Below, piece after piece: positions 10,235-19,177 of a DNA stretch of 64,000 nt (position 1 is its first letter; each line of letters begins with the position of its first letter). The position numbers and the translations under genes are program-made. The DNA is taken from assembly GCF_900187265.1 (NCBI RefSeq), contig NZ_LT906450.1, positions 3,587,444-3,651,443 on the forward strand, written 5' to 3'. The notes under the pieces were generated by a model that was not told where the DNA came from, did no database searches, and saw only the letters and a list, made by a program, of their open reading frames with translations. Origin of the DNA: Rhodococcus rhodochrous. Lineage in GTDB: Bacteria > Actinomycetota > Actinomycetes > Mycobacteriales > Mycobacteriaceae.

Positions 10235-11605
10235 CTACGCACGAACGACGGAAAGGATCTCCTTCACCAATGCCTCGACCTCGCCGTCCGTGCGTGCCTC
10301 CACGTTGAGCCGCAGCAACGGCTCGGTGTTGGACGCGCGCAGGTTGAACCATGCGTTGTCGGGCAGGTCGACGGTGACACCGTCGAGCCGGTCGATCGAC
10401 ACCGCGCGGTCCTCGAACGCCGCGACGACGGCCTCGGTGCGCTCGGCGGCATCGGCGACCGTCGAGTTGATCTCGCCCGACGCCGCGTAGCGGTTGTAGG
10501 AGCTCATCAGCTCGGAGAGCGGACCGTCCTGCGCGGCGAGTGCGGCGAGGACGTGCAGGGCCGCGAGCATGCCGGAGTCGGCACCCCAGAAGTCGCGGAA
10601 GTAGTAGTGCGCCGAGTGTTCCCCACCGAAGACGGCACCGGTCTCGGCCATCTGCTGCTTGATGAACGAGTGCCCGACCCGGGTGCGGACCGGCTTGCCG
10701 CCCTGCTCGGCGACGAGCTCGGGCACCACGCGGGAGGTGATGAGGTTGTGGATGATCGTCGCCCCGGGCTCCTTGGCGAGTTCGCGGGCGGCGACGAGGG
10801 CCGTGACCGCGGACGGGGTGACCGGTTCGCCACGCTCGTCGACGACGAAGCAACGATCGGCGTCGCCGTCGAAGGCCAGACCCACGTCGGCGCCGGACTC
10901 GACGACCAGACGCTGGAGGTCGACGAGGTTGGCGGGATCGAGGGGGTTGGCCTCGTGGTTCGGGAAGGTGCCGTCGAGTTCGAAGTACAGCGGCACGAGA
11001 TCCACGGGCAGAGCGCCGAAGACGGCGGGGACGGTGTGGCCGCCCATGCCGTTGCCGGCGTCGACCGCCACCTTCAGCGGCCGCATCTCCGCGAGATCGA
11101 CCAGGCCGCGGACGAACGAGGCGTAGTCCTCGAGGACGTCCTGCTCGGTGACGCTGCCGCGCTCGCCCTCGTAGGCGGGCACACCCTCGACGAGATCGGC
11201 GGAGATCTGCGCCAGACCGGTGTCCTGGCCGACGGGCTTGGCACCGGCACGGCAGAGCTTGATGCCGTTGTACTTCGCGGGATTGTGGCTGGCGGTGAAC
11301 ATCGCGCCGGGTGCGTCGAGCAGGCCCGACGCGAAGTAGAGCTGGTCGGTGGACGCGAGTCCGATCAGCACCACGTCGAGTCCCTGCGCGGTGACCCCGT
11401 CTGCGAAGGCCTGCGACAGAGAGGGGGACGAGGCGCGCATGTCGTGCCCGATCACCACGCGCTCCGCGCTGCCCTCACTGCGCAACAGGCGTGCGAACGA
11501 CGCTCCGACCTCGCGGACGAACTCTTCGTCGATCTGCTCTCCGACGACTCCCCGTACGTCGTAGGCCTTGATGACTGCTGACACCGACTCGGCAGCTCTC
11601 GCCAC
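10235..11605 (-). CDS. manB: Phosphomannomutase/phosphoglucomutase
   Basis: Converts mannose-6-phosphate to mannose-1-phosphate for GDP-mannose synthesis. The 456-residue enzyme has the four-domain alpha-D-phosphohexomutase plan: phosphoserine loop TASHNP, metal loop DGDADR, sugar-binding GGEHSAH, and the phosphate-binding C-terminal loop RASNTEPLLRL. GTG at 11605 is chosen because AGGAG lies nine bases upstream and the family N-terminus (VIKAYDVRG) starts soon after; 16 further upstream codons are open. It works between ManA and ManC of this window. Confidence 0.94.
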   Translation of the reverse strand: MARAAESVSAVIKAYDVRGVVGEQIDEEFVREVGASFARLLRSEGSAERVVIGHDMRASSPSLSQAFADGVTAQGLDVVLIGLASTDQLYFASGLLDAPGAMFTASHNPAKYNGIKLCRAGAKPVGQDTGLAQISADLVEGVPAYEGERGSVTEQDVLEDYASFVRGLVDLAEMRPLKVAVDAGNGMGGHTVPAVFGALPVDLVPLYFELDGTFPNHEANPLDPANLVDLQRLVVESGADVGLAFDGDADRCFVVDERGEPVTPSAVTALVAARELAKEPGATIIHNLITSRVVPELVAEQGGKPVRTRVGHSFIKQQMAETGAVFGGEHSAHYYFRDFWGADSGMLAALHVLAALAAQDGPLSELMSSYNRYAASGEINSTVADAAERTEAVVAAFEDRAVSIDRLDGVTVDLPDNAWFNLRASNTEPLLRLNVEARTDGEVEALVKEILSVVRA

Positions 11606-11681
11606 TGTATTAGCTCCTGAACTCGACTCGTGCGATGTCGTCCTCCGCGACATCGCACTCGCTCAGCCTAGTGCGAACGGC

Positions 11682-12077
11682 TCAGGACGTGGGATCGGGA
11701 AGAACACGCAGGTGACCGCGTCGGCCGGTGCGTGCGGTGGGAGGCACGACGGCCCGTTGGGGCTCCTCGGCGGCGTCGTCGCCCGAGTCGGGACGGGAAC
11801 GCTCCCCCAGGCCGGCCTCGCGTACAGCCTCGGCGAGGGCGGTCAGATCGTCCTCGTCGGGGGTAGCCGACGAGAACGCTCCCTCGTATCGGACGAGTTC
11901 CCAGCCCTTCGGTGCCGTGATGCGCGAACCGTGCATCTCGCAGAGATCCCACGAGTGAGGTTCCGCGACGGTCGCCAGGGGACCGACAACGGCAGTGGAG
12001 TCCGAGTACACGTAGGTCAGCGTCGCAACAGCAGGGTTCTTGCACCCAGGCCGGCAGCATCGACGCAGTGTTCTCAC
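11682..12077 (-). CDS. DUF3499 family protein
   Basis: A 131-residue actinobacterial conserved protein of unknown function. The N-terminal half holds four Cys/His-type candidates for metal binding: CC at 7-8, C at 12, then LCEMH with Cys and His later, so a zinc-ribbon-like fold is plausible but unproven. The C-terminal third is acidic then basic and low complexity. A TACGCT box ends seven bases before the GTG start and no Shine-Dalgarno sequence is visible, so a leaderless message is likely. It is divergent from the zincin-like gene. Confidence 0.85.
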   Translation of the reverse strand: MRTLRRCCRPGCKNPAVATLTYVYSDSTAVVGPLATVAEPHSWDLCEMHGSRITAPKGWELVRYEGAFSSATPDEDDLTALAEAVREAGLGERSRPDSGDDAAEEPQRAVVPPTARTGRRGHLRVLPDPTS

Positions 12078-12084
12078 GACTGGG

Positions 12085-12090
12085 AGCGTA
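12085..12090 (-). promoter_or_regulatory. -10 box TACGCT for leaderless DUF3499 gene
   Basis: TACGCT on the minus strand is followed by seven bases and the GTG start. That spacing puts the predicted transcription start at the start codon. Confidence 0.5.
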
Positions 12091-12151
12091 GCGCGCCGGG
12101 CGCGCCAGGACTATTCGGACACACCGAAAGGGTGGGGCGATTTTCGTGTCG

Positions 12152-12157
12152 TAGTGT
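12152..12157 (+). promoter_or_regulatory. -10 box TAGTGT for leaderless zincin-like gene
   Basis: TAGTGT is followed by seven bases (CCATGGC) and the ATG at 12165. No Shine-Dalgarno sequence is present. It is divergent from the DUF3499 promoter 62 bases away. Confidence 0.5.
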
Positions 12158-12164
12158 CCATGGC

Positions 12165-12659
12165 ATGGTCCGCGCACGACGTTCCCGCCCTGTGTCGTCC
12201 CGCTCCGTGGCACGCCGCGGCAGGGGAATCCGCGGTCCCCTGTTCCCGCAGAGCCTGCCGGCGTGGAAGACGCGCGCCGAGAAGTTCGACCTGCTCGTGC
12301 TCGGGGCGTTCGCGCCGATCGACGCGCGCTGGCACGACCGCCTCACCAAGCTCGACATCGCCGTCGACGAGGTCCCGAAGATCCGGGCACGCGATCCCGA
12401 CTCGGTCAACTGGCCGGACGAGGTGGTCGCCGACGGACCGGTGCCGTTGTCCCGGCTCGTGCCGGCGGGGATCGATCGACGGGGCGCCGCCACCCGGGCG
12501 CGGATCGTGTTGTTCCGCCGGCCGCTCGAGGTGCGGGCGAAGGATCCGGACGACCTGACGGATCTGGTGCACGACGTCCTCGTGCACCAGGTGGCCACCT
12601 ATCTCGGTGTCGAACCGGAAGTGGTGGACCCGACACTCGGCGAGGACGACGAGGACTGA
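12165..12659 (+). CDS. DUF1025-type metallopeptidase-family protein with degenerate active site
   Basis: A 164-residue protein related to the small cytosolic minigluzincin family annotated as metallopeptidase (DUF1025). The family active site HExxHHFG aligns here with HQVATYLG (residues 141-148): the catalytic Glu is Gln and the second zinc His is Thr, while the following helix and the LGVEP tail are kept. It is therefore predicted to lack peptidase activity. The basic N-terminus (residues 1-25) is Arg-rich. The gene ends before a strong bidirectional hairpin shared with whiB2. Assignment by fold motif is moderately secure. Confidence 0.75.
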   Translation: MVRARRSRPVSSRSVARRGRGIRGPLFPQSLPAWKTRAEKFDLLVLGAFAPIDARWHDRLTKLDIAVDEVPKIRARDPDSVNWPDEVVADGPVPLSRLVPAGIDRRGAATRARIVLFRRPLEVRAKDPDDLTDLVHDVLVHQVATYLGVEPEVVDPTLGEDDED

Positions 12660-12674
12660 ACGACATCTGGATAT

Positions 12675-12723
12675 GACGAAGGCCGGGTTGCTCGTCCCCC
12701 ACGGCCGCAACCCGACCTTCGTC
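12675..12723. terminator. Bidirectional hairpin between zincin-like gene and whiB2
   Basis: Arms at 12675-12691 and 12707-12723 (GACGAAGGCCGGGTTGC and near complement, one mismatch) enclose a 15-base loop. It lies between two convergent genes and probably ends both transcripts. Confidence 0.75.
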
Positions 12724-12779
12724 GTCCGACTCGGTGTTTCACTCGGTCCCGCACTCCCCGTACCGGGCCGAACCCCTCG

Positions 12780-13127
12780 TCAGACTATTCCGCGCTTGAG
12801 GCGACGGCGTTCCCTCTCGGAAAGCCCGCCCCAGATACCGAACCGCTCGTCGTGGGCGAGTGCGTATTCGAGACAGTCGTCTCGGACCTCACACCCCATG
12901 CAGATGCGCTTGGCCTCCCTGGTGGAGCCACCCTTCTCGGGGAAGAATGCCTCCGGATCGGTCTGCGCACAGAGCGCACGCTCCTGCCACTGCTCCTCGC
13001 CATCCGCTGGGTCGCCGAATCCCGAAATCAAACTCAGGACGGGCACCCCGACGTCCGGGTAGTCACAGACAGCCTCGACTGCAGTATCGCTTCGAGTGAG
13101 CTCGAAGCTGTCGCGCTCGCCGGCCAT
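12780..13127 (-). CDS. whiB2: WhiB2-type iron-sulfur transcription factor
   Basis: A 115-residue WhiB protein, an Fe-S regulator required for septation and division in mycobacteria (WhmD) and sporulation septation in Streptomyces (WhiB). Four cysteines (53, 76, 79, 85) in the C...CxxC...C pattern bind the cluster, followed by the turn GIWGG (97-101) and a basic C-terminal helix for DNA contact. ATG at 13127 has a strong GAGGAGG site. Its upstream region contains a cluster of TTCGAAT motifs. The neighbourhood, next to fbiA, matches mycobacteria. Confidence 0.95.
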   Translation of the reverse strand: MAGERDSFELTRSDTAVEAVCDYPDVGVPVLSLISGFGDPADGEEQWQERALCAQTDPEAFFPEKGGSTREAKRICMGCEVRDDCLEYALAHDERFGIWGGLSERERRRLKRGIV

Positions 13128-13183
13128 TGTCCCTCCTCACCTGCAGCGCCGAATCATGACCGGGGATCAACCCGCTGCCATCC

Positions 13184-13242
13184 TTCGAATACTCGTTCGA
13201 ATGCGGGTTCACCGCAAGGGATCTCGAATTCGATTATCGAAT
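13184..13242. promoter_or_regulatory. TTCGAAT motif cluster and palindromes upstream of whiB2
   Basis: TTCGAAT occurs at 13184-13190 and 13196-13202, 12 bases apart. A palindrome TCGAATTCGA follows at 13224-13233, and overlapping it is the 15-base dyad ATTCGATTATCGAAT (13228-13242). All lie in an AT-richer patch between divergent whiB2 and fbiA. Likely regulatory, factor unknown. Confidence 0.5.
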
Positions 13243-13368
13243 GACATGTATGTGATTAGACACTTCGGGTGTGTCGCGGTCAAGCGGAGCGGCGTTGTTC
13301 ACATATCATCGGCCGCTTTGCCGAAACGCGTTTCGGACGGTGCGCGACCGGGTAGACGACGCACCGCT

Positions 13369-13374
13369 TAGGCT
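13369..13374 (+). promoter_or_regulatory. -10 box TAGGCT for leaderless fbiA
   Basis: TAGGCT is followed by six bases (TGGGCC) and the GTG start of fbiA at 13381. There is no Shine-Dalgarno sequence. Confidence 0.5.
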
Positions 13375-13380
13375 TGGGCC

Positions 13381-14370
13381 GTGAATGTGACTGTATTGGT
13401 CGGAGGTGTCGGTGGGGCGCGTTTTCTCTCAGGTTTGCGCCGACTTCTCGATATTTCCCCCGGCGTGGAGCCGAATCCGGACGCGGCACACCGCATCACG
13501 GCGGTGGTCAACGTCGGCGACGACGTGTGGATGCACGGTCTGAGGATCTGTCCGGATCTCGACACCTGCATGTACACCCTGGGCGGTGGGATCGACACGG
13601 AACGCGGCTGGGGTCGCGCCGGCGAGACCTGGAACGCCAAGGAGGAACTCGCCGCCTACGGGGCGATTCCCGACTGGTTCGGTCTCGGCGACCGCGACAT
13701 CGCCACCCACCTCATCCGGACGCAGATGCTGCGGACCGGCTATCCGCTCTCCGCGATCACCGAAGCACTGTGCACGCGGTGGAAGCCGGGCGTGACCCTG
13801 CTGCCGGTCTCCGACGACCGCAGCGAGACCCACGTCGTCATCACCGATCCCGAGGACGGTGAGCAGCGCGCCGTGCACTTCGAGGAATGGTGGGTCCGCC
13901 ACCGCGCCCAGGTGCCGACGCACAGCTTCGCCCACATCGGCGCAGAAGAAGCCGAGCCGGCCCCCGGTGTGCTCGAGGCGATCGAGAACGCCGACGCGGT
14001 CGTCCTGGCCCCGTCGAACCCCGTCGTCAGCGTCGGGGCGATCCTCGCGATCCCCGGCATCCGCGGGGCGCTGCGCACCACGTCGGCGAAGGTCGTCGGC
14101 CTGTCCCCCGTCATCGACGGCAAGCCCCTGCGCGGCATGGCCGATGAGTGTCTGGACGTCATCGGAGTGGAGACCTCCGCCGAGGCCGTCGGCCGGTACT
14201 ACGGCGCCCGCTCGGGCACAGGCATTCTCGACGGCTGGCTCGTGCACTCGACCGACAGCGCCGAGGTGCCGGGTGTCGAGGTCCGATCCGTTCCGCTGCT
14301 CATGACCGACACCGACGCGACCGCCGAGATGGCCCGCGCCGCCCTCGACCTCGCCGGAGTGACCCTGTGA
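13381..14370 (+). CDS. fbiA: FbiA/CofD, phosphoenolpyruvyl (2-phospho-lactate) transferase of F420 synthesis
   Basis: Joins the phospho-three-carbon unit to Fo, giving dehydro-F420-0 in actinobacteria. The 329-residue protein starts with the nucleotide-binding loop [12 protein letters not shown] (8-19), contains NVGDD around residue 42 and the [10 protein letters not shown] segment, all typical of CofD. The GTG at 13381 gives the family N-terminus; the ORF opens no earlier with support. The stop overlaps the fbiB start by one base. F420 supports many actinobacterial reductases. Confidence 0.95.
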   Translation: MNVTVLVGGVGGARFLSGLRRLLDISPGVEPNPDAAHRITAVVNVGDDVWMHGLRICPDLDTCMYTLGGGIDTERGWGRAGETWNAKEELAAYGAIPDWFGLGDRDIATHLIRTQMLRTGYPLSAITEALCTRWKPGVTLLPVSDDRSETHVVITDPEDGEQRAVHFEEWWVRHRAQVPTHSFAHIGAEEAEPAPGVLEAIENADAVVLAPSNPVVSVGAILAIPGIRGALRTTSAKVVGLSPVIDGKPLRGMADECLDVIGVETSAEAVGRYYGARSGTGILDGWLVHSTDSAEVPGVEVRSVPLLMTDTDATAEMARAALDLAGVTL

Positions 14371-15737
14371 TGCCGGACGCCGTCGCCGACCCCGCAGTGC
14401 GTGACCACGCGCCGGGTGGCCCGATCGAGATCCTGCCCGTCGCCGGGCTTCCCGAATTCCGGCCCGGCGACGACCTGGCCGCGGCCGTCGCGCAGGCCGC
14501 ACCGTGGCTGGCCGACGGGGACGTCCTCGTCGTCACCAGCAAGGTGGTCTCGAAGGTCGAGGGACGGATCGTCGCCGCACCCACCGATCCCGACGCCCGC
14601 GACGCGCTCCGCCGCCGCCTCGTGAACGAGGAAGCGGTCCGCGTGCTGGCACGCAAAGGCCGCACCCTCATCACCGAGAACAAGCTCGGCATCGTGCAGG
14701 CGGCCTCCGGAATCGACGGGTCGAACGTCGACAGTGCCGAACTCGCACTGCTGCCCGAGAATCCCGACGCGAGCGCAGCGACCCTTCGCGAACGGCTCGG
14801 TGCGCTGCTCGGTGTCCGGGTCGCCGTAGTGGTCACCGACACCATGGGGCGCGCCTGGCGCAACGGCCAGACCGACGCCGCGATCGGCTCGTCCGGGCTT
14901 CCCGTCCTGCACGGCTACGCCGGCTCCCACGACTCGCAGGGCAACGAACTGCAGGTGACGTCTGTGGCGGTGGCCGACGAGATCGCCGCCGCAGGCGATC
15001 TGGTCAAGGGCAAGCTCGGCGGTGTGCCCGTCGCCGTGGTGCGCGGACTCGACCTGCCCGACGACGGATCCACCGCCCGCGCCCTGATCCGCAGCGGTGA
15101 GGACGACCTGTTCTGGCTCGGCACCGAGGAGGCCCTCGAACGCGGCCGGCGCGAGGCACTGCTGCTGCGCCGGTCGGTGCGGCAGTTCGCCTCCGAGCCC
15201 GTCGATCCCGAGGATCTGCGTGAGGCGGTCGCCGAGGCCCTCACCGCACCCGCACCCCATCACACACGTCCGGTGCGGTTCGTGTGGGTGCGCACCGAGC
15301 AGGTGCGCCGCCGGCTCCTCGACCGCATGCGCGACAAGTGGGCCGAGGATCTCCACGGCGACGGACTCGACCCGGTGGCCGTCGAACGCCGCATCTCCCG
15401 TGGCGCGATCCTCTACGACGCACCCGAGGTGATCGTCCCCTTCTGGGTGCCCGACGGAGCACACCACTATCCGGATGCGCGTCGCACCGCGGCCGAAGCC
15501 ACGATGTTCACCGTCGCCGCCGGTGCGGCGGTGCAGGGTCTGCTCGTCTCCCTCGCGACCCGCGGGCTCGGCAGCTGCTGGATCGGCTCGACGATCTTCG
15601 CCCCGGAGGTGGTCCGCGAGGAACTCGGGCTTCCTGCCGAGTGGTCGCCGCTCGGGGCGGTCGCCGTCGGCTACCCGCTCACCGAACCGGAGCCGCGCGA
15701 ACCCGCGGACCCGGGCGACGCCCTCGTGGAGCTGTAG
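14370..15737 (+). CDS. fbiB: FbiB, F420 gamma-glutamyl ligase/FMN reductase fusion
   Basis: A 455-residue bifunctional enzyme. The N-terminal CofE domain (about 1-250) adds glutamates to F420, shown by [30 protein letters not shown] and KGKLGG. The C-terminal nitroreductase-like FMN domain (about 260-455; [16 protein letters not shown]) reduces dehydro-F420. The fusion is normal for mycobacteria and relatives. ATG at 14370 is used; an in-frame GTG immediately before it is equally placed. It overlaps the fbiA stop, implying coupling. Confidence 0.94.
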   Translation: MPDAVADPAVRDHAPGGPIEILPVAGLPEFRPGDDLAAAVAQAAPWLADGDVLVVTSKVVSKVEGRIVAAPTDPDARDALRRRLVNEEAVRVLARKGRTLITENKLGIVQAASGIDGSNVDSAELALLPENPDASAATLRERLGALLGVRVAVVVTDTMGRAWRNGQTDAAIGSSGLPVLHGYAGSHDSQGNELQVTSVAVADEIAAAGDLVKGKLGGVPVAVVRGLDLPDDGSTARALIRSGEDDLFWLGTEEALERGRREALLLRRSVRQFASEPVDPEDLREAVAEALTAPAPHHTRPVRFVWVRTEQVRRRLLDRMRDKWAEDLHGDGLDPVAVERRISRGAILYDAPEVIVPFWVPDGAHHYPDARRTAAEATMFTVAAGAAVQGLLVSLATRGLGSCWIGSTIFAPEVVREELGLPAEWSPLGAVAVGYPLTEPEPREPADPGDALVEL

Positions 15738-15739
15738 CC

Positions 15740-16294
15740 GTGTCGGCGCGTTCCCTGCACGCCTCGGCGATCGACCGGCTCACCGCCTGGCGCACCGACT
15801 CCGAGGACGCCGAATCACTGCGGCACACGATGCTGGCGTTCCTCGATTCGGCGCCCGACGGGTGCCTGCGCGAACACGTGCCCGGGCACATCACGGCGTC
15901 GTCGATCGTGCTCGATGCCGACCACCGCAACGTGTTGCTCACCCTGCATCCGCGGGTGGGGCGGTGGATCCAGCTCGGCGGACACTGCGAGCCGTCGGAC
16001 GAGACAGTCGTCGACGCGGCCCTGCGCGAGGCCACCGAGGAATCCGGTATCGCCGATCTGGTGATCGATCCGGAACTGCTCTCGGCGCACACGCATCCGA
16101 TCACGTGCTCCCTCGGCGTGCCCACCCGTCACCTCGACCTGCGGTTCCTGGTGACCGCACCCGTGGGTGCCCGGCCGGTGCGCAGCGACGAATCCACCGA
16201 CCTGCAGTGGTGGCCCGTCGACGCGCTGCCGCCGGAGGCCGAGCACGAGACGATCGCGCACATGGTCCGGCTCGCGGCGGCCCGACGGGCCTGA
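15740..16294 (+). CDS. NUDIX hydrolase
   Basis: A 184-residue NUDIX-fold protein; the substrate cannot be read from sequence. The box appears as GGHCEPSDETVVDAALREATEESGI at about 79-103, with the catalytic REATEESG intact. The Gly-to-Glu spacing at its start is one residue longer than the canonical form. GTG at 15740 lies two bases past the fbiB stop with GGAG upstream, so it is in the fbiA-fbiB operon; the same placement exists in mycobacteria (Rv3263 position differs in gene type), so a link to F420 is only suggested. Confidence 0.85.
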   Translation: MSARSLHASAIDRLTAWRTDSEDAESLRHTMLAFLDSAPDGCLREHVPGHITASSIVLDADHRNVLLTLHPRVGRWIQLGGHCEPSDETVVDAALREATEESGIADLVIDPELLSAHTHPITCSLGVPTRHLDLRFLVTAPVGARPVRSDESTDLQWWPVDALPPEAEHETIAHMVRLAAARRA

Positions 16295-16333
16295 GACGAC
16301 GCGGCCCGACGGGTCGCCGGGACGAGCGTGAGG

Positions 16334-17098
16334 TCAGAACCGGACGGGGCCCAATTCGGGGTACTTCGGGGTGACGCCGTCACCGGAGGACACCCCGCGC
16401 AACCGCCGGCCCATCCAGGGGACGAGGAACTCGCGCATCCACGCGCGGTCCGCGGCGCGTTCCTGGGCCCGGGTGAGGACGGGTGCCTCGTCGAACTCCA
16501 CCGGTCCGAGACCGTGTTCGACCCCGAGCAGGTCGAGCACGCGGATCGCCATGTTGTGGTGGCCGGCCGCGGACATGTGTAGTCGGTCGAAGTCCCACAT
16601 GCGCAGATCGCGGTACTCGTCGAACCTCCAGAAGTCGACGATGGTCGCCCCGTGCCGGTCGGCGATCTCCCGGACGAGCTCGTTGTACACGGCCCACCGG
16701 CCGCGCAGGAGCCCGAAGACCGGCGCCCAGCTGCCGTCGTAGGCCGTCCACATCAGGATGCGGGCGCCGGTCGCGGCGAGTTTGCCGATCGCCTCGTCGT
16801 ACTCGGCCGCGAGTGCGTCGAGGTCGAGTTTCGGACGCATGAGGTTGTTGCCGCCGGCGTAGATCGTCACGAGATCGGGGCGCATCGCCACGGCGGTCTC
16901 GAGCTGCTCGTCGATGATCGGTCGCAGCAACCGGCCCCGGATGGCGAGATTCGCGTACGCGAAGTTCTCCGAGTGCCGCGCCAGCTCACCGGCGACGAGA
17001 TCGGCCCAGCCGCGCAGCCCGTTGGGACGCGACGGGTCCGGGTCGCCGACTCCCTCGGTGAAAGAATCGCCGAGCGCCACATACCGTTCGAAGCTCAC
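16334..17098 (-). CDS. SGNH/GDSL hydrolase
   Basis: A 254-residue esterase-like protein without a signal peptide, so probably cytosolic. Block I is ALGDSFTEG (Ser at about residue 11), block III is GGNN (YAGGNNL), and block V is DRLHMSAAGH with the Asp-x-x-His pair, so the full catalytic set is present. Substrate unknown. GTG at 17098 follows AGAGGA. It lies 14 bases after manC in the same direction and could be co-transcribed with the GDP-mannose and rhamnose genes. Confidence 0.88.
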   Translation of the reverse strand: MSFERYVALGDSFTEGVGDPDPSRPNGLRGWADLVAGELARHSENFAYANLAIRGRLLRPIIDEQLETAVAMRPDLVTIYAGGNNLMRPKLDLDALAAEYDEAIGKLAATGARILMWTAYDGSWAPVFGLLRGRWAVYNELVREIADRHGATIVDFWRFDEYRDLRMWDFDRLHMSAAGHHNMAIRVLDLLGVEHGLGPVEFDEAPVLTRAQERAADRAWMREFLVPWMGRRLRGVSSGDGVTPKYPELGPVRF

Positions 17099-17112
17099 TT
17101 CGTCCTCTCGAC

Positions 17113-18198
17113 TCAGACGTCGGTACTGAAGCGGATGCCGCCGTCGGGGATCTTCACCCCGGGCCACACCCGCGCACCGCGCAACAGTTCGCACCGGGCA
17201 CCGATGTCGGCGCCGTCACCGATCACGCCGTCGCGGATCAGGGCACGCGGACCGACCCGCACCCCGAATCCGATGATGGTCCGCTCGATCACCGCACCGG
17301 CCTCGACCCGTGCACCGTCGAAGATCACCGCGCCGTCCAGGCGGGCGCCGGCACCGATCTCCGCGCCGCGGCCGACGACCGTGCCACCGATCAGCAGGGC
17401 GCCGGGGGCCACGGAGGCACCCGGATGCACGAGCGACTCGCCGCGCTGCGGCGGAAGAGCCGGCGACGGAGCGATACCGCGGACCAGATCGGCCGAACCA
17501 CGGACGAAGTCCTCCGGGGTGCCCATGTCGCGCCAATAGGCGGCGTCGACGTGCCCGTAGACCTTCTTGCCCTCGGTCAGCAGCGCCGGGAACACCTCGC
17601 GCTCCACCGAGACCGGACGGCCCTCGGGGATCTGCTCGATGATCTCGCGGCGGAAGACGTAGCAGCCGGCGTTGATCTGGTCGGTCGGCGGATCCTGGGT
17701 CTTCTCGAGGAAGGCGGTCACCCGGCCGTCCTCGTCGGTCGGCACACAGCCGAAGGCACGCGGATCGCTCACCCGCACCAGGTGCAGGGTCACGTCCGCC
17801 TCGGTGCGCACATGCGTGTCGAGCACGGCGCCGAGATCGGTGCCACCGAGCACGTCACCGTTGAAGACCATGACGTTGTCGGCACGCAGCTTCGGCAGCA
17901 CGTTGCGGATACCACCGCCGGTGCCGAGCGGCTCGGTCTCGGTGACGTACTCGATCTCGAGTCCGAAGTCGGACCCGTCGGCGAAGTACTCCTCGAAGAC
18001 CTCGGCCTTGAACGAGGTGCCGAGCACGACGTGCTTGATGCCCGCCTCACGGATCCGCGCGAGCAGGTGGGTGAGGAAGGGCACCCCCGCGGTGGGCAGC
18101 ATCGGCTTGGGTGCCGACAGCGTCAGCGGCCGTAGCCGCGTGCCCTGCCCGCCGACCAGAATCACCGCATCGGTGTGCGGTGCCGAATCACTCGTCAT
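17113..18198 (-). CDS. manC: Mannose-1-phosphate guanylyltransferase
   Basis: Makes GDP-mannose from mannose-1-phosphate and GTP for mannosylated envelope lipids. The 361-residue protein has the nucleotidyltransferase signature GGQGTRLRPLT with KPM and VFNGDVLGG in the N-terminal domain, and a C-terminal left-handed beta-helix of hexapeptide repeats (from about 265) as in the mycobacterial enzyme. ATG at 18198 has AGGGGAGACG upstream. It overlaps the end of wbbL by 11 bases. ManA and ManB of this window feed it. Confidence 0.93.
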   Translation of the reverse strand: MTSDSAPHTDAVILVGGQGTRLRPLTLSAPKPMLPTAGVPFLTHLLARIREAGIKHVVLGTSFKAEVFEEYFADGSDFGLEIEYVTETEPLGTGGGIRNVLPKLRADNVMVFNGDVLGGTDLGAVLDTHVRTEADVTLHLVRVSDPRAFGCVPTDEDGRVTAFLEKTQDPPTDQINAGCYVFRREIIEQIPEGRPVSVEREVFPALLTEGKKVYGHVDAAYWRDMGTPEDFVRGSADLVRGIAPSPALPPQRGESLVHPGASVAPGALLIGGTVVGRGAEIGAGARLDGAVIFDGARVEAGAVIERTIIGFGVRVGPRALIRDGVIGDGADIGARCELLRGARVWPGVKIPDGGIRFSTDV

Positions 18199-19177
18199 CG
18201 TCTCCCCTGTTCACTGTCGTGCCGACCGGAATGTTCTGGTCGGTCCTCCCGTTCCGACGCTCCCGCACGGCCGCCGCGACCGCCACTCGCGATCGCACCG
18301 CGAGCCCGGCCCGCAACGCCCATCGCAGCGGCGCCTGCCACCCGTGGGGGTGACGGTCCGCCTGGAAGCGGTAGGCACTCTCGTGATGTGCCGGGAGCAT
18401 CAGTTCGGGGTGCCGTCCGGCCGCGTGGCCCTTGGCGTGTGTGACCACCGCGGACGGCACGTACACGTTGAGCCACCCCGCTCGTCCGAGCCGGTCGCCC
18501 AGGTCCACGTCCTCCATGTACATGAAGTATCGCGAATCGAAGCCGTCGATCGAGTCGAAGGCCGCTCGCCGCAGCAGCAGGCACGATCCGGACAGCCAGC
18601 CCACGGGGCGTTCGCTGATCTCCTCGTTCTCCTGGCGGTAGCGGCGTGTCCACGGATTGGCCGGCCAGACGGTGCCGAGCAGCGCGTGACCTGCACCGGA
18701 GGCGAGGGTGGGGACGGTGCGCGCCGAGGGATAGACGCTTCCGTCCGGTTCGTGGATCAGCGGCCCGAGCGAACCGGCGCGCGGCCAGCGACGCGCCGCG
18801 TCGAGCAGTTCGTCGAGCGAACCGGGGTGCCACCGGACGTCCGGGTTCGCGACGACGACGAACTCCGCGGACGGGTCGACCTCGGCGACCGCACGGTTGA
18901 TCGCGCCGCCGTAACCGATGTTCCCGCCGGTCCGGAGCAGTCGCACGTTCTCGTGTGCCGCCTCGGCGGCCTCGGGAGCACCGTCGGTCGAACCGTTGTC
19001 GGCCAGGATCACCTGCGTCGGCAGAACGGTTGCGGAGGTGAGCGAGGTGAGAAAGTTCTCGAGGTGCTCACCGGGCGAGTAGGTCACCGTCACCACGGCC
19101 AGCGTCGAATCCACGCCGGTCACCTTAGCGACCTCGACGGTGTGCGACACCTCACGGGCCGCTTCGTCGGATGTCAT
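18188..19177 (-). CDS. wbbL: Rhamnosyltransferase WbbL
   Basis: GT2-family transferase that adds rhamnose to decaprenyl-PP-GlcNAc, making the linker between peptidoglycan and arabinogalactan; essential in mycobacteria. The 329-residue protein shows VVTVTYSPGEHLENFL, ADNGSTDGAPE, the metal-site VVVANPDV and the acceptor-site MEDVDLGDRLGRAGW. ATG at 19177 overlaps the rmlD stop as ATGA and its end overlaps manC, so rmlD-wbbL-manC form one operon. Confidence 0.93.
   Translation of the reverse strand: MTSDEAAREVSHTVEVAKVTGVDSTLAVVTVTYSPGEHLENFLTSLTSATVLPTQVILADNGSTDGAPEAAEAAHENVRLLRTGGNIGYGGAINRAVAEVDPSAEFVVVANPDVRWHPGSLDELLDAARRWPRAGSLGPLIHEPDGSVYPSARTVPTLASGAGHALLGTVWPANPWTRRYRQENEEISERPVGWLSGSCLLLRRAAFDSIDGFDSRYFMYMEDVDLGDRLGRAGWLNVYVPSAVVTHAKGHAAGRHPELMLPAHHESAYRFQADRHPHGWQAPLRWALRAGLAVRSRVAVAAAVRERRNGRTDQNIPVGTTVNRGDDDE

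Noticed and set aside
16278-16313. GGCCCGACGGGCC dyad and repeated CGGCCCGACGGG after the NUDIX gene
   Set aside because: The stem has only 5 pairs, so a terminator or regulatory role is not supported.
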